A stretch of DNA of 64,000 nt from Stictocephala bisonia (GCA_035578905.1 JAQJVL010002544.1:1-64000); one strand, 5' to 3'; positions 1-12,946 are shown, counted from the stretch's first letter. Numbers and translations: made by a program. Notes: generated by a model not told the origin, from the letters alone.

Positions 1-1181
1 TACTGCCACTGATTTGTATTTGTCATCCAGGGTAGTGATCTCACCGGTGACAAGGTCAACTATTGCATCAGTCGTATCTCTCATTTAAAAATACTGCCAC
101 TGATTTGTATTTGTCATCCAGGGTAGTGATCTCACCGGTGACAAGGTCAACTATTGCATCAGTCGTATCTCTCATTTAAAAATACTGCCACTGATTTGTA
201 TTTGTCATCCAGGGTAGTGATCTCACCTGTGACAAGGTCAACTATTGCATCAGTCGTATCTCTCATTTAAAAATACTGCCACTGATTTGTATTTGTCATT
301 CAGGGTAGTGATCTCACCTGTGACAAGGTCAACTATTGCATCAGTCGTATCTCTCATTTAAAAATACTGCCACTGATTTGTATTTGTCATCCAGGGTAGT
401 GATCTCACCGGTGACAAGGTCAACTATTGCATCAGTCGTATCTCTCATTTAAAAATACTGCCACTGATTTGTATTTGTCATCCAGGGTAGTGATCTCACC
501 GGTGACAAGGTCAACTATAGCATCAGTCGTATCTCTCATTTAAAAATACTGCCACTGATTTGTATTTGTCATTCAGGGTAGTCATCTCACCGGTGACAAG
601 GTCAACTATTGCATCAGTCGTATCTCTCATTTAAAAATACTGCCACTGATTTGTATTTGTCATTCAGGGTAGTCATCTCACCGGTGACAAGGTCAACTAT
701 TGCATCAGTCGTATCTCTCATTTAAAAATACTGCCACTGATTTGTATTTGTCATCCAGGGTAGTGATCTCACCGGTGACAAGGTCAACTATTGCATCAGT
801 CGTATCTCTCATTTAAAAATACTGCCACTGATTTGTATTTGTCATTCAGGGTAGTCATCTCACCGGTGACAAGGTCAACTATTGCATCAGTCGTATCTCT
901 CATTTAAAAATACTGCCACTGATTTGTATTTGTCATCCAGGGTAGTGATCTCACCGGTGACAAGGTCAACTATTGCATCAGTCGTATCTCTCATTTAAAA
1001 ATACTGCCACTGATTTGTATTTGTCATTCAGGGTAGTCATCTCACCTGTGACAAGGTCAACTATAGCATCAGTCGTATCTCTCATTTAAAAATACTGCCA
1101 CTGATTTGTATTTGTCATCCAGGGTAGTGATCTCACCGGTGACAAGGTCAACTATAGCATCAGTCGTATCTCTCACTTAAA
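1..1181. repeat. 91-bp satellite array, 13 copies
   Basis: Head-to-tail tandem repeat with starts at 1, 92, 183, 274 and so on, period 91 bp, about 13 copies, running off the left edge. Copies differ at only a few recurrent positions (C/T, G/C, G/T and T/A variants). On the minus strand each unit reads ATG followed by about 34 open codons into the next unit (MRDTTDAIVDLVTGE at its start) before a stop; 91 is not a multiple of 3, so no long ORF forms. The last copy ends in a variant (cacttaaaaa) and passes into unique sequence. Confidence 0.97.
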
Positions 1182-3416
1182 AACCCAATATTGACCATCA
1201 AACAAAATTTTGTACTGAAACAAAATGTTTAATAATCTATAATTTAAAAACGCATCTTAAACTTTTGAAATAGTTAGAATACTTGCAATTGGACACCAGT
1301 TACGAGGGAAATTAGAATCTTCATAGATAAAATTGGACGAATTATGGCCTGTTTGAGTTCGCGTGGAAATAATCCCTGTGACAAAAATGCATTTACTTCA
1401 CAATGTAAAAGAGGAAAAATATGATTCTATATTTCAATAATAATTAGATCCACAGTAACGATCGTTAACGATAGTATGTCAACAATCAAAGTGTCATTTG
1501 ATACAATAATTGTTTTTTTAATGTATTTGATTTTTTTTAATTTAAAAAGATATTATTATTTTTTTTAAATATGAAACTTTTAATGTAATTCTTGACTATT
1601 TCAAATTCAAAAACTAGTAATATTAACTTATGGTCTACTATATTGAACCTTTAATACTCATACCGTCATTATAATGATAAACACGAACCACACAGTTGAA
1701 GTAGGACAACATGTTTTAGTCCGCTGACGGTGGGATTGTATGTCTTTAGGCCGCTTTTATGGAATGCGAGAGCGGTTTTGCGGGAGCGAAATTCTCATGC
1801 GATACCCGCTGTTGCGGCCTGCAGTTTTTTTATACTTCCTATGGTGGGGAAGTAAGTGCTGCGTTGCCAACGTTATTCAGTTGTCAGCCCGAAAGAAAGT
1901 GGGTAGCACCACAGAATAAAAAGAGATGTCTATTTATTTGTCTGTGGTAGCACTGATAAGGGAATAGGTTGGTAGTGCACAACCGCAGAGCATAAATGCT
2001 CCAATAAGATTTAGTGTATATTGAAACCACAAGAAATTAAGCGGTACTAGTGTAGTGTGAACGCACCGGAAGCGGTATACCGCGTCAGTGTAGGCCCTCC
2101 CATTCTCATCCGTTGCACTAAAATACCCAGCGGTTTACCATTACCGCGTACCGCACCTATAATTCCTATTTCACACGCTCACAGATTTTTCCAGTGAATG
2201 TTTATTGGGGAAAGTACAAAATGTGTTTAGAACAGGAACCAAAATAAAATGTATTGTTTCGTGTTTCAATTATTAGTAAAAATCGGTTCTGTCTGCACCC
2301 CATCTTACAATTCAAATGATGTTTTATACATAATAGTTTACTTAAAATAACAAAGTAAAAAGAGCAACGATGTACTGATGTGCACTAATGATAGATGAGT
2401 GATTAACCAACTCGACTGTAGAGTGTAGGTCGATCGTGGTGACGCGGGTATATTTAACAATACGTATTCTACAACGGCGATCATAACGTGTAAGAATTTA
2501 ATGTTGTATGGTAATACAAGAAGGTAGAATTATTTCCAAAAATTGCAAAAGAATGCTAAAAATATATTCGCTTTTTTGCATGAAATAGTCAATGCAGGTT
2601 TCTCTATATCCACAAGTCTTATTATTTATACTTAATAATTTTCTATTTTCACTTCTATTTAAAGATAAAAGATGTAAATTAAAATATTTTAACTCCTATG
2701 AAGTTCACCTTTCGATAAAAATAGTGAAATTTTGCATCTTTCTTCATTATGCAATCGACTTATGTGTGAATTTCGAGTCAAGATGGAATCCTATGCAAGT
2801 TTTTCGTGTATCAAAAATTTTTTTTCAATTCTTGTCAAGAAACTTGACTGGCCAGTCATGTGAGCCGAAGGCCGTAAATATTGCGATCCTTGCCGGCGAG
2901 CCCAGTAAGCCAATTGATTGATTAGTCACTTAGACAGGAGGAAATTGTATATGATATTAACAAGACACACATTTAATTCTATATTACAGCAGAGATAAAA
3001 AGAAACAGAAAACATTTTCTTATGGCCGCAGCGAACGCTTCAGTGGCAGTTATAAACAGATTACTGTACAACTAATATAGTAGTAATTACTACGTTTATC
3101 CTTGATTATTTGGAAGGAGTATAGGGAGGAATTGACAAGGTTCTGGTACTACCATCGCATTGCAATCTGGAGAAATAACTACTCGACACACATTCAGTAC
3201 ACTATTGGATGGGACATCTGTTTCTTTCTTCTCTCTGATTACGATGAGTGTGACACAGTCATGACGATAACATTTGTATACAAAGTTTGACTTATGTGTG
3301 AGCTCTTCAGATATAAAATTATTCTGAAAAGAATTTAAATAGTTTTAAAGAAAGGTCTGGTTTACAAGTCTTAAATTAGCAAGTCAGATGTAGTTTAAAA
3401 AGATTATCTTTGAAAT
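1182..3416. other. spacer, nothing recognised
   Basis: AT-rich sequence between the 91-bp satellite and the solo LTR. The open frames here (for example 1759-1950 and 2592-2921 on the plus strand) are short and show no recognisable domain or codon pattern. A locally GC-richer patch at about 1720-2160 has several CCGC/GCGG inverted motifs and might be an old DNA-transposon remnant, but no terminal repeats could be paired. It has no counterpart near block B, because there the sequence left of the LTR is retroelement interior. Confidence 0.6.
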
Positions 3417-3421
3417 GATAG

Positions 3422-3709
3422 TGTAAAAAGTCAGATTAGACTCAAAAAAACAATACAAAAGACATTTATTCACAAAGAGAAATTATATTAGTACATAAAA
3501 AGAGTTAAACTGAGACAAAAAAATGGCTAGACATCAAAAAATACATTTTACTCATTTCTATAAAATTCTAATTCACAAAAAATAATTCAATAACAAAAAA
3601 CATATGTTTTGTTAAAATAATAGTTTTACTGAAAAATATTTAGTCAACCAGCTGTTATTGATTTTAGAAAAACAATGTTCTCCAATATTAAGCTGTTTGA
3701 TTTCTTACA
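3422..3709 (-). mobile_element. solo LTR of BEL/Pao element (block A)
   Basis: A 288-bp LTR beginning TGTAA and ending TTACA, nearly the same as the three LTRs at 35472, 41119 and 46765. It is flanked by a perfect 5-bp target duplication GATAG (3417-3421 and 3710-3714), the size usual for BEL/Pao. No internal sequence is left, so it is the product of LTR-LTR recombination. The right flank (gatagatagtataag) is the same as that of the rightmost LTR of the array at 47053, so both descend from one insertion event. It differs from the array LTRs at several positions. Orientation is given as for the array. Confidence 0.93.
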
Positions 3710-4770
3710 GATAGATAGTATAAGAAACGTGTTGAAAAATTGTCAGACTGTTTTAATTGGTCTTCAAAATCTCGTGCCTTGGCATGTTTTATTTCTTTGC
3801 GATAATTTTGTTTGAAATTTCTAAAAAAATCTTTTGAACTCTTCGTTTCAGTTTTGGTGTGAATTGAGTAATACAATTTGAGCCTCTCTCTCATGTTAAG
3901 GATGTCCTGTGTAATCCAGGAATTGCTCTTCTTTGAGCACGCTCCTTAAAATTTTTGAATGGGCAAGTTATATCTAAACGAAAGGTTAAACGGTACAAAA
4001 ACGTGTTAAAGGCTTCCTCTACTTGCTTGAAGGAATCTAGAAAAGACCACGATTCTTTCATGAGAAATTTACTGAAAAGTTCAACGTTTTTACAATTAAG
4101 ATCACGTGCCGTTTTAACGAATGGATGTTTGGAAATTGAATTTTGGTGAGAGATCACGCTTTCCTGTACGAAATAATCTGAGAAGGCCGCGTTCAATACG
4201 GAGAGATCAAAACGTCTGGGATGTTTGTGATTACGTTGTCGAATCACAAGCCGACCAAATCAAGCCGAAAGAAATGAGGATGTCCCCTAGCCGCTGGGTC
4301 AGGGGGTTTGTTGTGGTTTAGCACGTCAATGTTGAAGTCACCAGTGATTATGAACTTCAATGATTTGGAAATGAGAAAATTTAGAAGGATCTCAAATTTT
4401 TCAAAAAGGTTGTGCTGCAACCGTTTGGAGATCTGTATAAGCCAATTACTGCCAATTTTTACTGCGGAATTTAGATAGATTTTGATTACTCCCACTTCAA
4501 AGTCTATATCACAGCTGTAATCCACTTTGAGGGTTGAAATTTTAATCGAGATTTAACGAAAATTGCCACGCCACCCCCTTTAAAGTTCGTGCGGTGAAAA
4601 GAGCTAGCCAATTCATAGTTTGTCGATTCTGAACATACAGACAGTGTTAGCTGTGAAGCCATCAGAGACAATGAAGACTTCAGGGTGCAGTTCTCCTGCC
4701 ATAAGTGTCAGCTCATCTTCTTTATTGGTGGCAGACTGTGCATTTTGAATTTGAAATTTTGTGAATTTAA
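3710..4770 (-). pseudogene. LINE ORF2 endonuclease remnant (block A)
   Basis: Minus-strand remains of a non-LTR retrotransposon ORF2, apurinic-endonuclease (EEP fold) part and the linker that normally leads into the reverse transcriptase. Visible pieces, in gene order: a stretch reading HPEVFIVSDGF near 4680, a piece around TNFKGGGVAIFV near 4570, then 4525-4244 with the family motif FIITGDFNIDVL (GDFN holds catalytic and metal-binding residues), then linker frames 4247-3891 and 3894-3710. Several stops and frame changes break it. Compared with block B about 19 bp are missing near 4229, which shifts the frame. The reading frame stops at the LTR; no reverse transcriptase is found beyond it. 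The endonuclease call is firm, the exact clade (CR1/Jockey-like) is inferred. Confidence 0.8.
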
Positions 4771-5094
4771 TTTTGTTTTCTTTGTGGTTTTATACATTTT
4801 GAATGTCCGAGTTCTGTTGTCCCTACATTATCTTTAAATAATTCAAAAGAAAGTGGTTTTTGGGCTCTAATGTCTGTGAACTCGCTAAATACGACGTAGT
4901 GATATAGTCCCTTGACCGATGAGTAGGCCTAACTTTTTACCGCATCTGCAAAAGAGTCAAAGGGCAGTTATATCTTAAGTTTTATGGTTCAGCTGTGACT
5001 GGTATTTCCAAGGCTGTAGGTAGCTGTGTAGGTGGAGAATCCAGGAATGGGCTTGACAGCGGTTCGGTGGTCGTAGCAGATGGCTGGATTGAGA

Positions 5095-5425
5095 CTTTTG
5101 TGGTGGAGCGGTCTATTCTCTTCAGGCATTTTATGGCTTGCTGTTCCGCTTGAGATGCATCCCGTGGAATGTAAAAGCACCTCTGCCGATACGATAGAAG
5201 TCTAGAAGCTCTGCCCCACAGTGCCTCGCACACAACTCCTCTATATAATGGTTGACTAGCGCGGTCCCTTGGTTGATACGATGACTGGCAGGCAGGTCGT
5301 GTCTGTGGGGTAGAGTGGACAGAACAAGTCTAGAGGTCCTAAGTTTACATTTGATGCGCTGCTCGCCTATTAAACGGGAGATAACATTTTTAAACCTGCC
5401 GTTGGAGGTCTCAAGCCCTCATGAG
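5095..5425 (-). pseudogene. LINE ORF1 SGNH/esterase-like C-terminus (block A)
   Basis: On the minus strand this segment reads like the C-terminal part of the SGNH-hydrolase-like ORF1 of CR1-type LINEs in arthropods: STLPHRHDL, then LVNHYIEELC, then RIGRGAFTFHGMHL, with the D..H pair (here FTFHGMHL) typical of the end of the SGNH fold. It lies upstream of the endonuclease remnant on the same strand, the normal LINE order. It has no intact start and is followed by stops. The clearer copy in block B carries 6 extra bases in frame. Family identification is from memory of motif shape and not from a search. Confidence 0.6.
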
Positions 5426-6764
5426 TAAATAGTGATTGAAAAATGGTTGATGAAACTTAAAAGAATACAGCAAATGGGAGTTTTAACACCGGCAGTCAGA
5501 CGTGCCGTACCGTTGGAGCGGAGGCGTGGCAACATTGCTGGGCTTTGATACCGTGCGTAGGCTAATAGGTACTCGCGTCAGATGCGACTGCGCATCGGTT
5601 TAAAACAATTTGATGTGTAACACCAGTTGCTCGACTTGGCGTTCAGGCAAATACCAATCTGCTTTTCTTTTCGCATTAGTCGACTCAACAGGAAATGTGC
5701 ATCAGCCATCCGACATCAGTTAAATTACTTAGTTACTTTCGTTGTAAGATAGCTGATTCACAATGACTGTGGTGTTGTTGTTACCGATACGCAAAGCCAG
5801 CTAATAGTGATTCTGTTTCTTACCTGCTGTTTCAGTCTCATGCAGACATAAGTGATTTTCCTGCATCTGATGTCCAGCGCATCAGTTGCGCAGCTTAAAA
5901 TGATGCAAAACATCTTATGCTGTTGTTTCGGACCATCTAGGGCGGCGATTGCCTAAATTCTTCAATAATCCAGATAAGTTAGTTTTTAAGAATTGCAATA
6001 GCCAAGGATAATTGTGAGATCACGTAGGGCAAAGGTTAGGGAATTTGTGGGGAATGGGCCTTATGACCGTTGATAGTTTTTCCTATGGGCTATGGTGTGA
6101 TATCTGAAAACCACATCTTTTTTAAAAAGTAAACGCGTTCAATCAACCCAGGGAATGCTCTACTAATAGCTTCTTAATTATGTTGCCTAATCAGTTACTT
6201 GAAGCCCTGTGCAGATGATAGTCTTTTCTCTGGGAACTTGGTGTCATAACTGGTTCCCTGTAGAGTCTGACCTAGACCGAGTTACTTATTTAAATATTAA
6301 GTAATCCCTTACATTTTAATTCAGTTATGTACTGGTCAATTGTTAAACCTGGGTTATGGTCTATGCAGTGAACGGTCTTACTGTGTATGTTTCTTTTACC
6401 GCATTTTATAATCTGTAAATTTATGATTTACTTTCAATGTAGGATCTCCATTATCAATTAGATGTTTAACTGTGAATGGGGTTCTGTTTGGATTCACACC
6501 GAAATTCTTAACTAACCAAATTTAAGGTATCACTCCCGATGGCAAAAATCATCTTTGTTGTATCAATTGTAGCATTTTGAACATACTAAATAAAAGTTGT
6601 TGAGTTGTGGGACACCGGTCTAAATCCGTTTAGCAAATGTTAGTAGACCTCCCGAGATATAATTCCGTAACCTTTCGCATTGTAAACAAAACTGTTAGAC
6701 CAATATGATAGTAGAGGTATACTTTAACAAATACATAAAAACAACTAAATAATTTTTATTCAAC
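5426..6764. other. spacer, no gene recognised (block A)
   Basis: About 1.3 kb shared with block B (48812-50164) at high identity with a few small indels, for example a 10-base piece near the gatctagggcgg motif present only in B. No frame of useful length and no terminal repeats were seen. Confidence 0.6.
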
Positions 6765-9700
6765 GTTTATGATTCAACCATCAATGTGTGTAGAATGGCT
6801 GCCAATGTGTAGCCTATGGAATGACTATCATGGGGTATGATATAATCAACGAACACGGTACAACTATCAACGTTTATTATACGACTATCAATGTGTATAG
6901 AATGGCTGCCAATGTGTAGCCTATGGTATGACAATTATCGGGTATGATATAATCAACGAACACGGTACAACTATCAACGTTTATGATACGACTATTAATG
7001 TGTATAGAATGACTGCCAATGTGTAGCCTATGGTAAGACTATCATGGGGTATGATATATTCAACGAACACGGTACAACTATCAACGTTTATGATACGACT
7101 ATCAATGTGTATAGAATGGCTGCCAATGTGTAGCCTATGGTATGACTATCATGGGGTATGGTATAACCAACGAACACGGTACAACAATCAACTTTTATGA
7201 CACGACTATCAATGTTTATAGAATGATTGCCAATGTGTAGCCTATGGTATGACTATCATCGGGTATGGTATAATCAACGAACACGGTACAACAATCAACT
7301 TTTATGACACGACTATCAATGTTTATAGAATGATTGCCAATGTGTAGCCTATGGTAAGACTATCATGGGGTATGATATAATCAACGAACACGGTACAACT
7401 ATCAACGTTTATGATACGACTATCAATGTGTATAGAATGACTGCCAATGTGTAGCCTATGGTATGACTATCATCGGGAATGGTATAACCAACGAACACGG
7501 TACAACAATCAACTTTTATGATCGACTATCAATGTTTATAGAATGGCTGCCAATGTGTAGCCTATGGTAAGACTATCATCGGGTATGATATAACCAACGA
7601 ACACGGTACAACTATCAACGTTTATGATACGACTATCAATGTGTATAGATATGACTGCCAATGTGTAGCCTATGGTATGACTATCATCGGGTAAGGTTTA
7701 ACCAACGAACACGGTACAACAATCAACTTTTATGACGACTATCAATGTTTATAGAATGGCTGCCAGTGTGTAGCCTATGGTAAGACTATCATGGGGTATG
7801 ATATAATCAACGAACACGGTACAACTATCAACGTTTATGATACGACTATCAATGTGTATAGTATATGACTGCCAATGTGTAGCCTATGGTATGACTATCA
7901 TCGGGAAAGGTTTACCCAACGAACACGGTACAACAATCAACTTTTATGACGACTATCAATGTTTATAGAATGGCTGCCAATGTGTAGCCTATGGTATGAC
8001 TATCATGGGGTATGATATAATCAACGAACACGGTACAACTATCAACGTTTATGATACGACTATCAATGTGTATAGTATATGACTGCCAATGTGTAGCCTA
8101 TGGTATGACTATCATCGGGAAAGGTTTACCCAACGAACACGGTACAACAATCAACTTTTATGACGACTATCAATGTTTATAGAATGGCTGCCAGTGTGTA
8201 GCCTATGGTATGACTATCATCGGGTATGGTTTACCCAACGAACACGGTACAACAATCAACTTTTATGATGACTATCAATGTTTATAGAATGGCTGCCAAT
8301 GTGTAGCCTATGGTATGACTATCATGGGGTATGGTATAACCAACGAACACGGTACAACAATCAACTTTTATGACACGACTATCAATGTTTATAGAATGAT
8401 TGCCAATGTGTAGCCTATGGTATGACTATCATCGGGTATGGTATAACCAGCGAACACGGTACAACTATCAACGTTTATGATACGACTATCAATGTTTATA
8501 GAAGGGCTGCCAATGTGTAGCCTATGGTATGACTATCATCGGGTATGATATGACCAACGAACACGGTACAACTATCAACGTTTATGATACGCGACTATCA
8601 ATGTGTATAGTATGACTGCCAATGTGTAGCCTATGGTATGACTATTATCGGGTATGATATAACCAACGAACACGGTACAACTATCAACGTTTATGATACG
8701 ACTATCAATGTGTATAGTATGACTGCCAATGTGTAGCCTATGGTATGACTATCATCGCGAAAGGTTTACCCAACGAACACGGTACAACAATCAACTTTTA
8801 TGACGACTATCAATGTTTATAGAATGGCTGCCAATGTGTAGCCTATGGTATGACTATCATCGGGTAAGGTTTACCCAAAGAACACGGTACAACAATCAAC
8901 TTTTATGACACGACTATTGATGTTTATAGAAGGGCTGCCAATGTGTAGCCTATAGTATGACTATCATGGGGTATGGTATAACCAGCGAACACGATACAAC
9001 AATCAACTTTTATGACACGACTATCAATGCTTATAGAATGATTGCCAATGTGTAGCCTATAGAATGACTATCATGGGGTATGGTATAACCAGCGAACACG
9101 ATACAACAATCAACGTTTATGATACGACTATCAATGTGTATAGAATGGCTGCCAATGTGTAGCCTATGGTATGACTATTATCGGGTATGATATAACCAAC
9201 GAACACGGTACAACTATCAACGTTTATGATACGACTATCAATGTGTATAGTATGACTGCCAATGTGTAGCCTATGGTAAGACTATCATGGGGTATGATAT
9301 AATCAACGAACACGGTACAACTATCAACGTTTATGATACGACTATCAATATGTATAGTATATGACTGCCAATGTGTAGCCTATGGTATGACTATCATTGA
9401 GAAAGGTTTACCCAACGAACACGGTACAACAATCAACTTTTATGATGACTATCAATGTTTATAGAATGGCTGCCAATGTGTAGCCTATGGTATGACTATC
9501 ATGGGGTATGGTATAACCAACGAACACGGTACAACAATCAACTTTTATGACACGACTATCAATGTTTATAGAATGATTGCCAATGTGTAGCCTATGGTAT
9601 GACTATCATCGGGTATGGTATAACCAGTGAACACGGTACAACTATCAACGTTTATGATACGACTATCAATGTTTATAGAAGGGCTGCCAATGTGTAGCCT

Positions 9701-10293
9701 ATGGTATGACTATCATCGGGTATGATATGACCAACGAACACGGTACAACTATGAACGTTTATGATACGTCTATCAATGTGTATAGAATGGCTGCCAATGT
9801 GTAGCCTATGGTATGACTATCATCGGGTAAGGTTTACCCAACGAACACGGTACAACAATCAACTTTTATGACACGACTATTGATGTTTATAGAAGGGCTG
9901 CCAATGTGTAGCCTATAGTATGACTATCATGGGGTATGGTATAACCAGCGAACACGATACAACAATCAACTTTTATGACACGACTATCAGTGCTTATAGA
10001 ATGATTGCCAATGTGTAGCCTTTAGAATGACTATCATGGGGTATGGTATAACCAGCGAGCACGATACAACAATCTACTTTTATGATACGACTATCAGTGC
10101 TTATAGAATGATTGCCAATGTGTAGCCTATAGAATGACTATCATGGGGTATGGTATAACCAGCGAACACGATACAACAATCAACTTTTATGACACGACTA
10201 TCAATGTTTATAAAATGATTGCCAATGTATAGCCTATGGTATGACTATCATCGGGTACGGTATAACCAACGAACATGGTACAACTATCAACGT
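6765..10293. repeat. 107-bp satellite array, about 33 copies (block A)
   Basis: Tandem repeat with a basic period of about 107 bp (gaacacggta at 6851, 6958, 7065), about 33 units. Two sub-types occur: one with acaactatcaacgttt and one with acaacaatcaactttt. In places they alternate to make a 214-bp higher-order unit, seen at 7693, 7907 and 8121 (aaggttta variant). Elsewhere units are shuffled, with small indels (103-110 bp). No open frame runs through the array. Confidence 0.96.
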
Positions 10294-10897
10294 TTTAAAT
10301 TAAAATAAAACCTTTATTGTTTTTTAGAGACGACGTAAAAAGCACATGGTGACGTAAGGTTAAGTTCCCATGGGAAAGGACAAACAGGCGGTTGCTGTAA
10401 CGGTGTTGAGTGATACTGAATGCCGCCTTTTCGATCAGCAGTTGGGCCATCTGTTATTGCAAATGTGGTTGCCTATAACGATAATGGTAATCCACGGATT
10501 GAAAGCGCGTGATCTGCGATTTTCACCAAGAGGAATTCCTCATGCAATCCGGTGGTAGATGTTGTAATGAGTAATTTTGTGGTCAGTTTAGTGTGGTTCT
10601 CAGGAAATGATGTCATCTCATTGAGCAGTTAAATCATTGCGTAGATGAAGAAACGAATTTGAACAATTAATTATATTTGCTATCGTATATTTAATTGTTA
10701 GACTACTGGACGTTAGCGTGTCTCAAAAGTCACCTTCATCGATAAGTGGTATTGTCTTTCTAAACGACAATGTATGTTTAAGACGGTTGTCGGTGAATTT
10801 GACTTTTCCATAAGTATATAACATCTTCATGAATATTTCTTATCGAATAATTGTGATTAGGATGGTTAAATTCCGTCTCTACATTTAATTATATTTG
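10294..10897. other. spacer with a 62-codon ORF shared by both blocks
   Basis: Unique sequence after the satellite. The plus-strand ORF 10370-10558 (62 codons, starting MGKDKQAVAVTV) is the same, residue for residue, in block B at 53133-53321. I do not recognise the product. Identity between two such recent copies is expected whether or not it is coded, so it is not listed as a gene. Confidence 0.4.
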
Positions 10898-11297
10898 TTT
10901 TTTTTTTTTTTTTTTTTTTTTATAATAAATGTATTTATTGTTTTCACAGGTACAGATTAGTTTCACAGGCAAAATTATTGATCACAATAAAAAGGCACAT
11001 TTGATGAAAAATAAAAAAAAAAAAAACAAATAACTAAAGAAACACAATTATAACTTATGCGCCTAAATAAAGTACTCCAAATTATATAATACATTCTTGG
11101 TTATAATACAATAATATAAATACAGTTTAAATACAACCAGACACAAGCTAAATTATTAAACATAAGATTAATTTGTAATGAAACAGATATATTCAAAAAC
11201 CAAAACAAACAAAAGAAAACATAAATACTGAAACCTGCGAAAAACAACTGCGACCCCAACAGACCAAGGGCCCAATTATGGGGGCAACCCATTTTTT
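10898..11297 (-). mobile_element. retroposon insertion present only in block A
   Basis: Block B reads G-TTTTT-G at 53657-53663, while block A has at that spot a T24 run (10898-10921), about 370 bp of new sequence and then TTTTTTG. The T run is the poly(A) tail of a minus-strand retroposon, preceded on that strand by caataaatacatttattata, a tail type usual for LINE 3' ends. The insert is about 395 bp with a T-rich target duplication. No recognisable protein; probably the 5'-truncated 3' end of a LINE, or a SINE. Confidence 0.8.
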
Positions 11298-12109
11298 GTC
11301 AACCTTTCTAACAAATTAGAACTTTTGTTTGATATATTATTATTAATACATGTCAAGACGAGACTAATAAAAAATGGAACCTTATTTCCTTTGTCCTATC
11401 CACAGAGTAATATTATTTATGTGACAATTTATTACATATGATCTGTCTATGAGTCCATCGATTGCACACTTACCATCCCAACACACTCCACTTCATGTCT
11501 CAAATTCACATCAGTGTCACAGTGACTCAAGAGCATATGTTTTTTTCCAGGACAGTAAAGACGGTGTTTTTAAATTATCAGCGGGGGAGGGGATTCATAA
11601 GCTTCAAGAAGTATATTAGTAAATTATTATCATCTGAAGACTTATTTACAATGCGTTTCAGTGCCTACATTAAAAAAAATTACCCCGGTGATATATGTTT
11701 TTATTATTTATTTCAAAAGAATTGTTTAACATATTTTTATTTTTTTGAATACGATTATTCTGTAATAAATCACATTACGATTTTAATGGAGCTTTTTATG
11801 TAAATTATTGTAAGTTTACATACCCATACACGTACAAAGGCATTGACCCACCCATACACGTACAGTGGCATACCTTTTCGAAGTAACTCAATTACCACTC
11901 GTGCGAGTAAAGAGTCGGGTTGAGTTGCCACGTTTGACCCCTTCAAGCATCGGTCTACCCAAATTTTTCTGTATATTTTAAATGTATTTTACTTTAATAC
12001 TTAATTTCAGGTATTTTAAAAGTCCAATGTAACTTTTAAACATTTTCATGTAAACTTGAAATATATTGAATTCGAAGCGATGTTCGAATTTATGCACAAT
12101 TTTCTCAAT
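11298..12109. other. spacer, AT-rich, no gene (block A)
   Basis: Shared with block B at 53663-54443. At 11819-11868 it holds two copies of a unit cccatacacgtacagtggca; block B has only one. The same unit forms larger arrays inside the gypsy element (19085-19330 and 19600-19692). Confidence 0.6.
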
Positions 12110-12361
12110 ACGATAAAAACACAAACTAAAGAGCACATTTACCGAACGATAAAAACACAAACTAAAGAGCACATTTACCGAACGATAAAAACACAAACTA
12201 AAGAGCACATTTACCGAACGATAAAAACACAAACTAAAGAGCACATTTACCGAACGATAAAAACACAAACTAAAGAGCACATTTACCGAACGATAAAAAC
12301 ACAAACTAAAGAGCACATTTACCGAACGATAAAAACACAAACTAAAGAGCACATTTACCGA
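12110..12361. repeat. 36-bp minisatellite, 7 copies (block A)
   Basis: Seven perfect or near-perfect 36-bp units (each starting acgataaaaacacaaac). Since 36 is a multiple of 3, one frame on each strand stays open across the array (IKTQTKEHIYRT repeats on plus, FSLCFYRSVNVL repeats on minus), which makes false ORFs. Block B has 10 copies. Confidence 0.97.
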
Positions 12362-12631
12362 ACGCTAAACTTTGGAATTCATCTAATTATAACCAAGGCT
12401 TATTTATAATGTAATTTTTTATGAACTGAAATAAATTCTTAAATAATAAATAAATGCACAGTTTTGCAAGTAAAACTTTCAAATATTTACCATAGTTATG
12501 ATGCGTTGAATATTAAAGACTAACTTAATTGTAGTGTAAGTCCATAGAAATAATTACAACATATTGTTTATACAACATAATAATCATTTCTTCCAGTCGT
12601 TTTAGAAAATATTTGACAAATTTACTAAATT
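12362..12631. other. AT-rich spacer between minisatellites
   Basis: Nothing recognised; colinear with block B 54804-55073. Confidence 0.6.
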
Positions 12632-12946
12632 AAACCTAGACCCAGCCACTCCCTCACTGATACACATTCTAAACCTAGACCCAGCCACTCCCTTACTGAT
12701 ATGAATTCTAAACCTAGACCCAGACACTCCCTCACTGATTCACATTCTAAACCTAGACCCAGCCACTCCCTCAATGATACACATTCTAAACCTAGACCCA
12801 GCCACTCCCTCAATGATACACATTCTAAAGCTACTCAGCCACTCACTCAATGATACACATTCTAAAGCTACCCAGCCACTCCCTCACTGATACAAATTCT
12901 AAAGCTAGCCAGCCACTCCCTCACTGATACACATTCTAAAGCTATT
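12632..12946. repeat. 37/39-bp minisatellite (block A)
   Basis: About eight tandem units built on ccagccactccctcactgat. The first units are about 39 bp and begin aaacctagac, later ones are about 37 bp and begin aaagctaccc. Block B has the same array with a different order of variants. Confidence 0.93.

Noticed and set aside
1182..3416. Reverse transcriptase of the block-A LINE continuing left of the solo LTR
   Set aside because: Minus-strand frames left of 3417 show no RT motif; the LINE seems truncated or decayed beyond reading.
10370..10558. 62-codon ORF as a real gene because it is identical in both blocks
   Set aside because: The blocks are too recently separated for identity to show constraint, and no domain is recognisable.
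12110..12361. CRISPR-like regular array
   Set aside because: Units are contiguous with no unique spacers, and the DNA is eukaryotic.
12056..12409. Long ORFs on both strands over the 36-bp repeats (also 54387-54851)
   Set aside because: Produced by a repeat length divisible by 3; the unit has no conserved codon pattern.
12625..12813. 62-codon minus ORF of REWLGLGLE repeats
   Set aside because: Translation of the 37/39-bp minisatellite.
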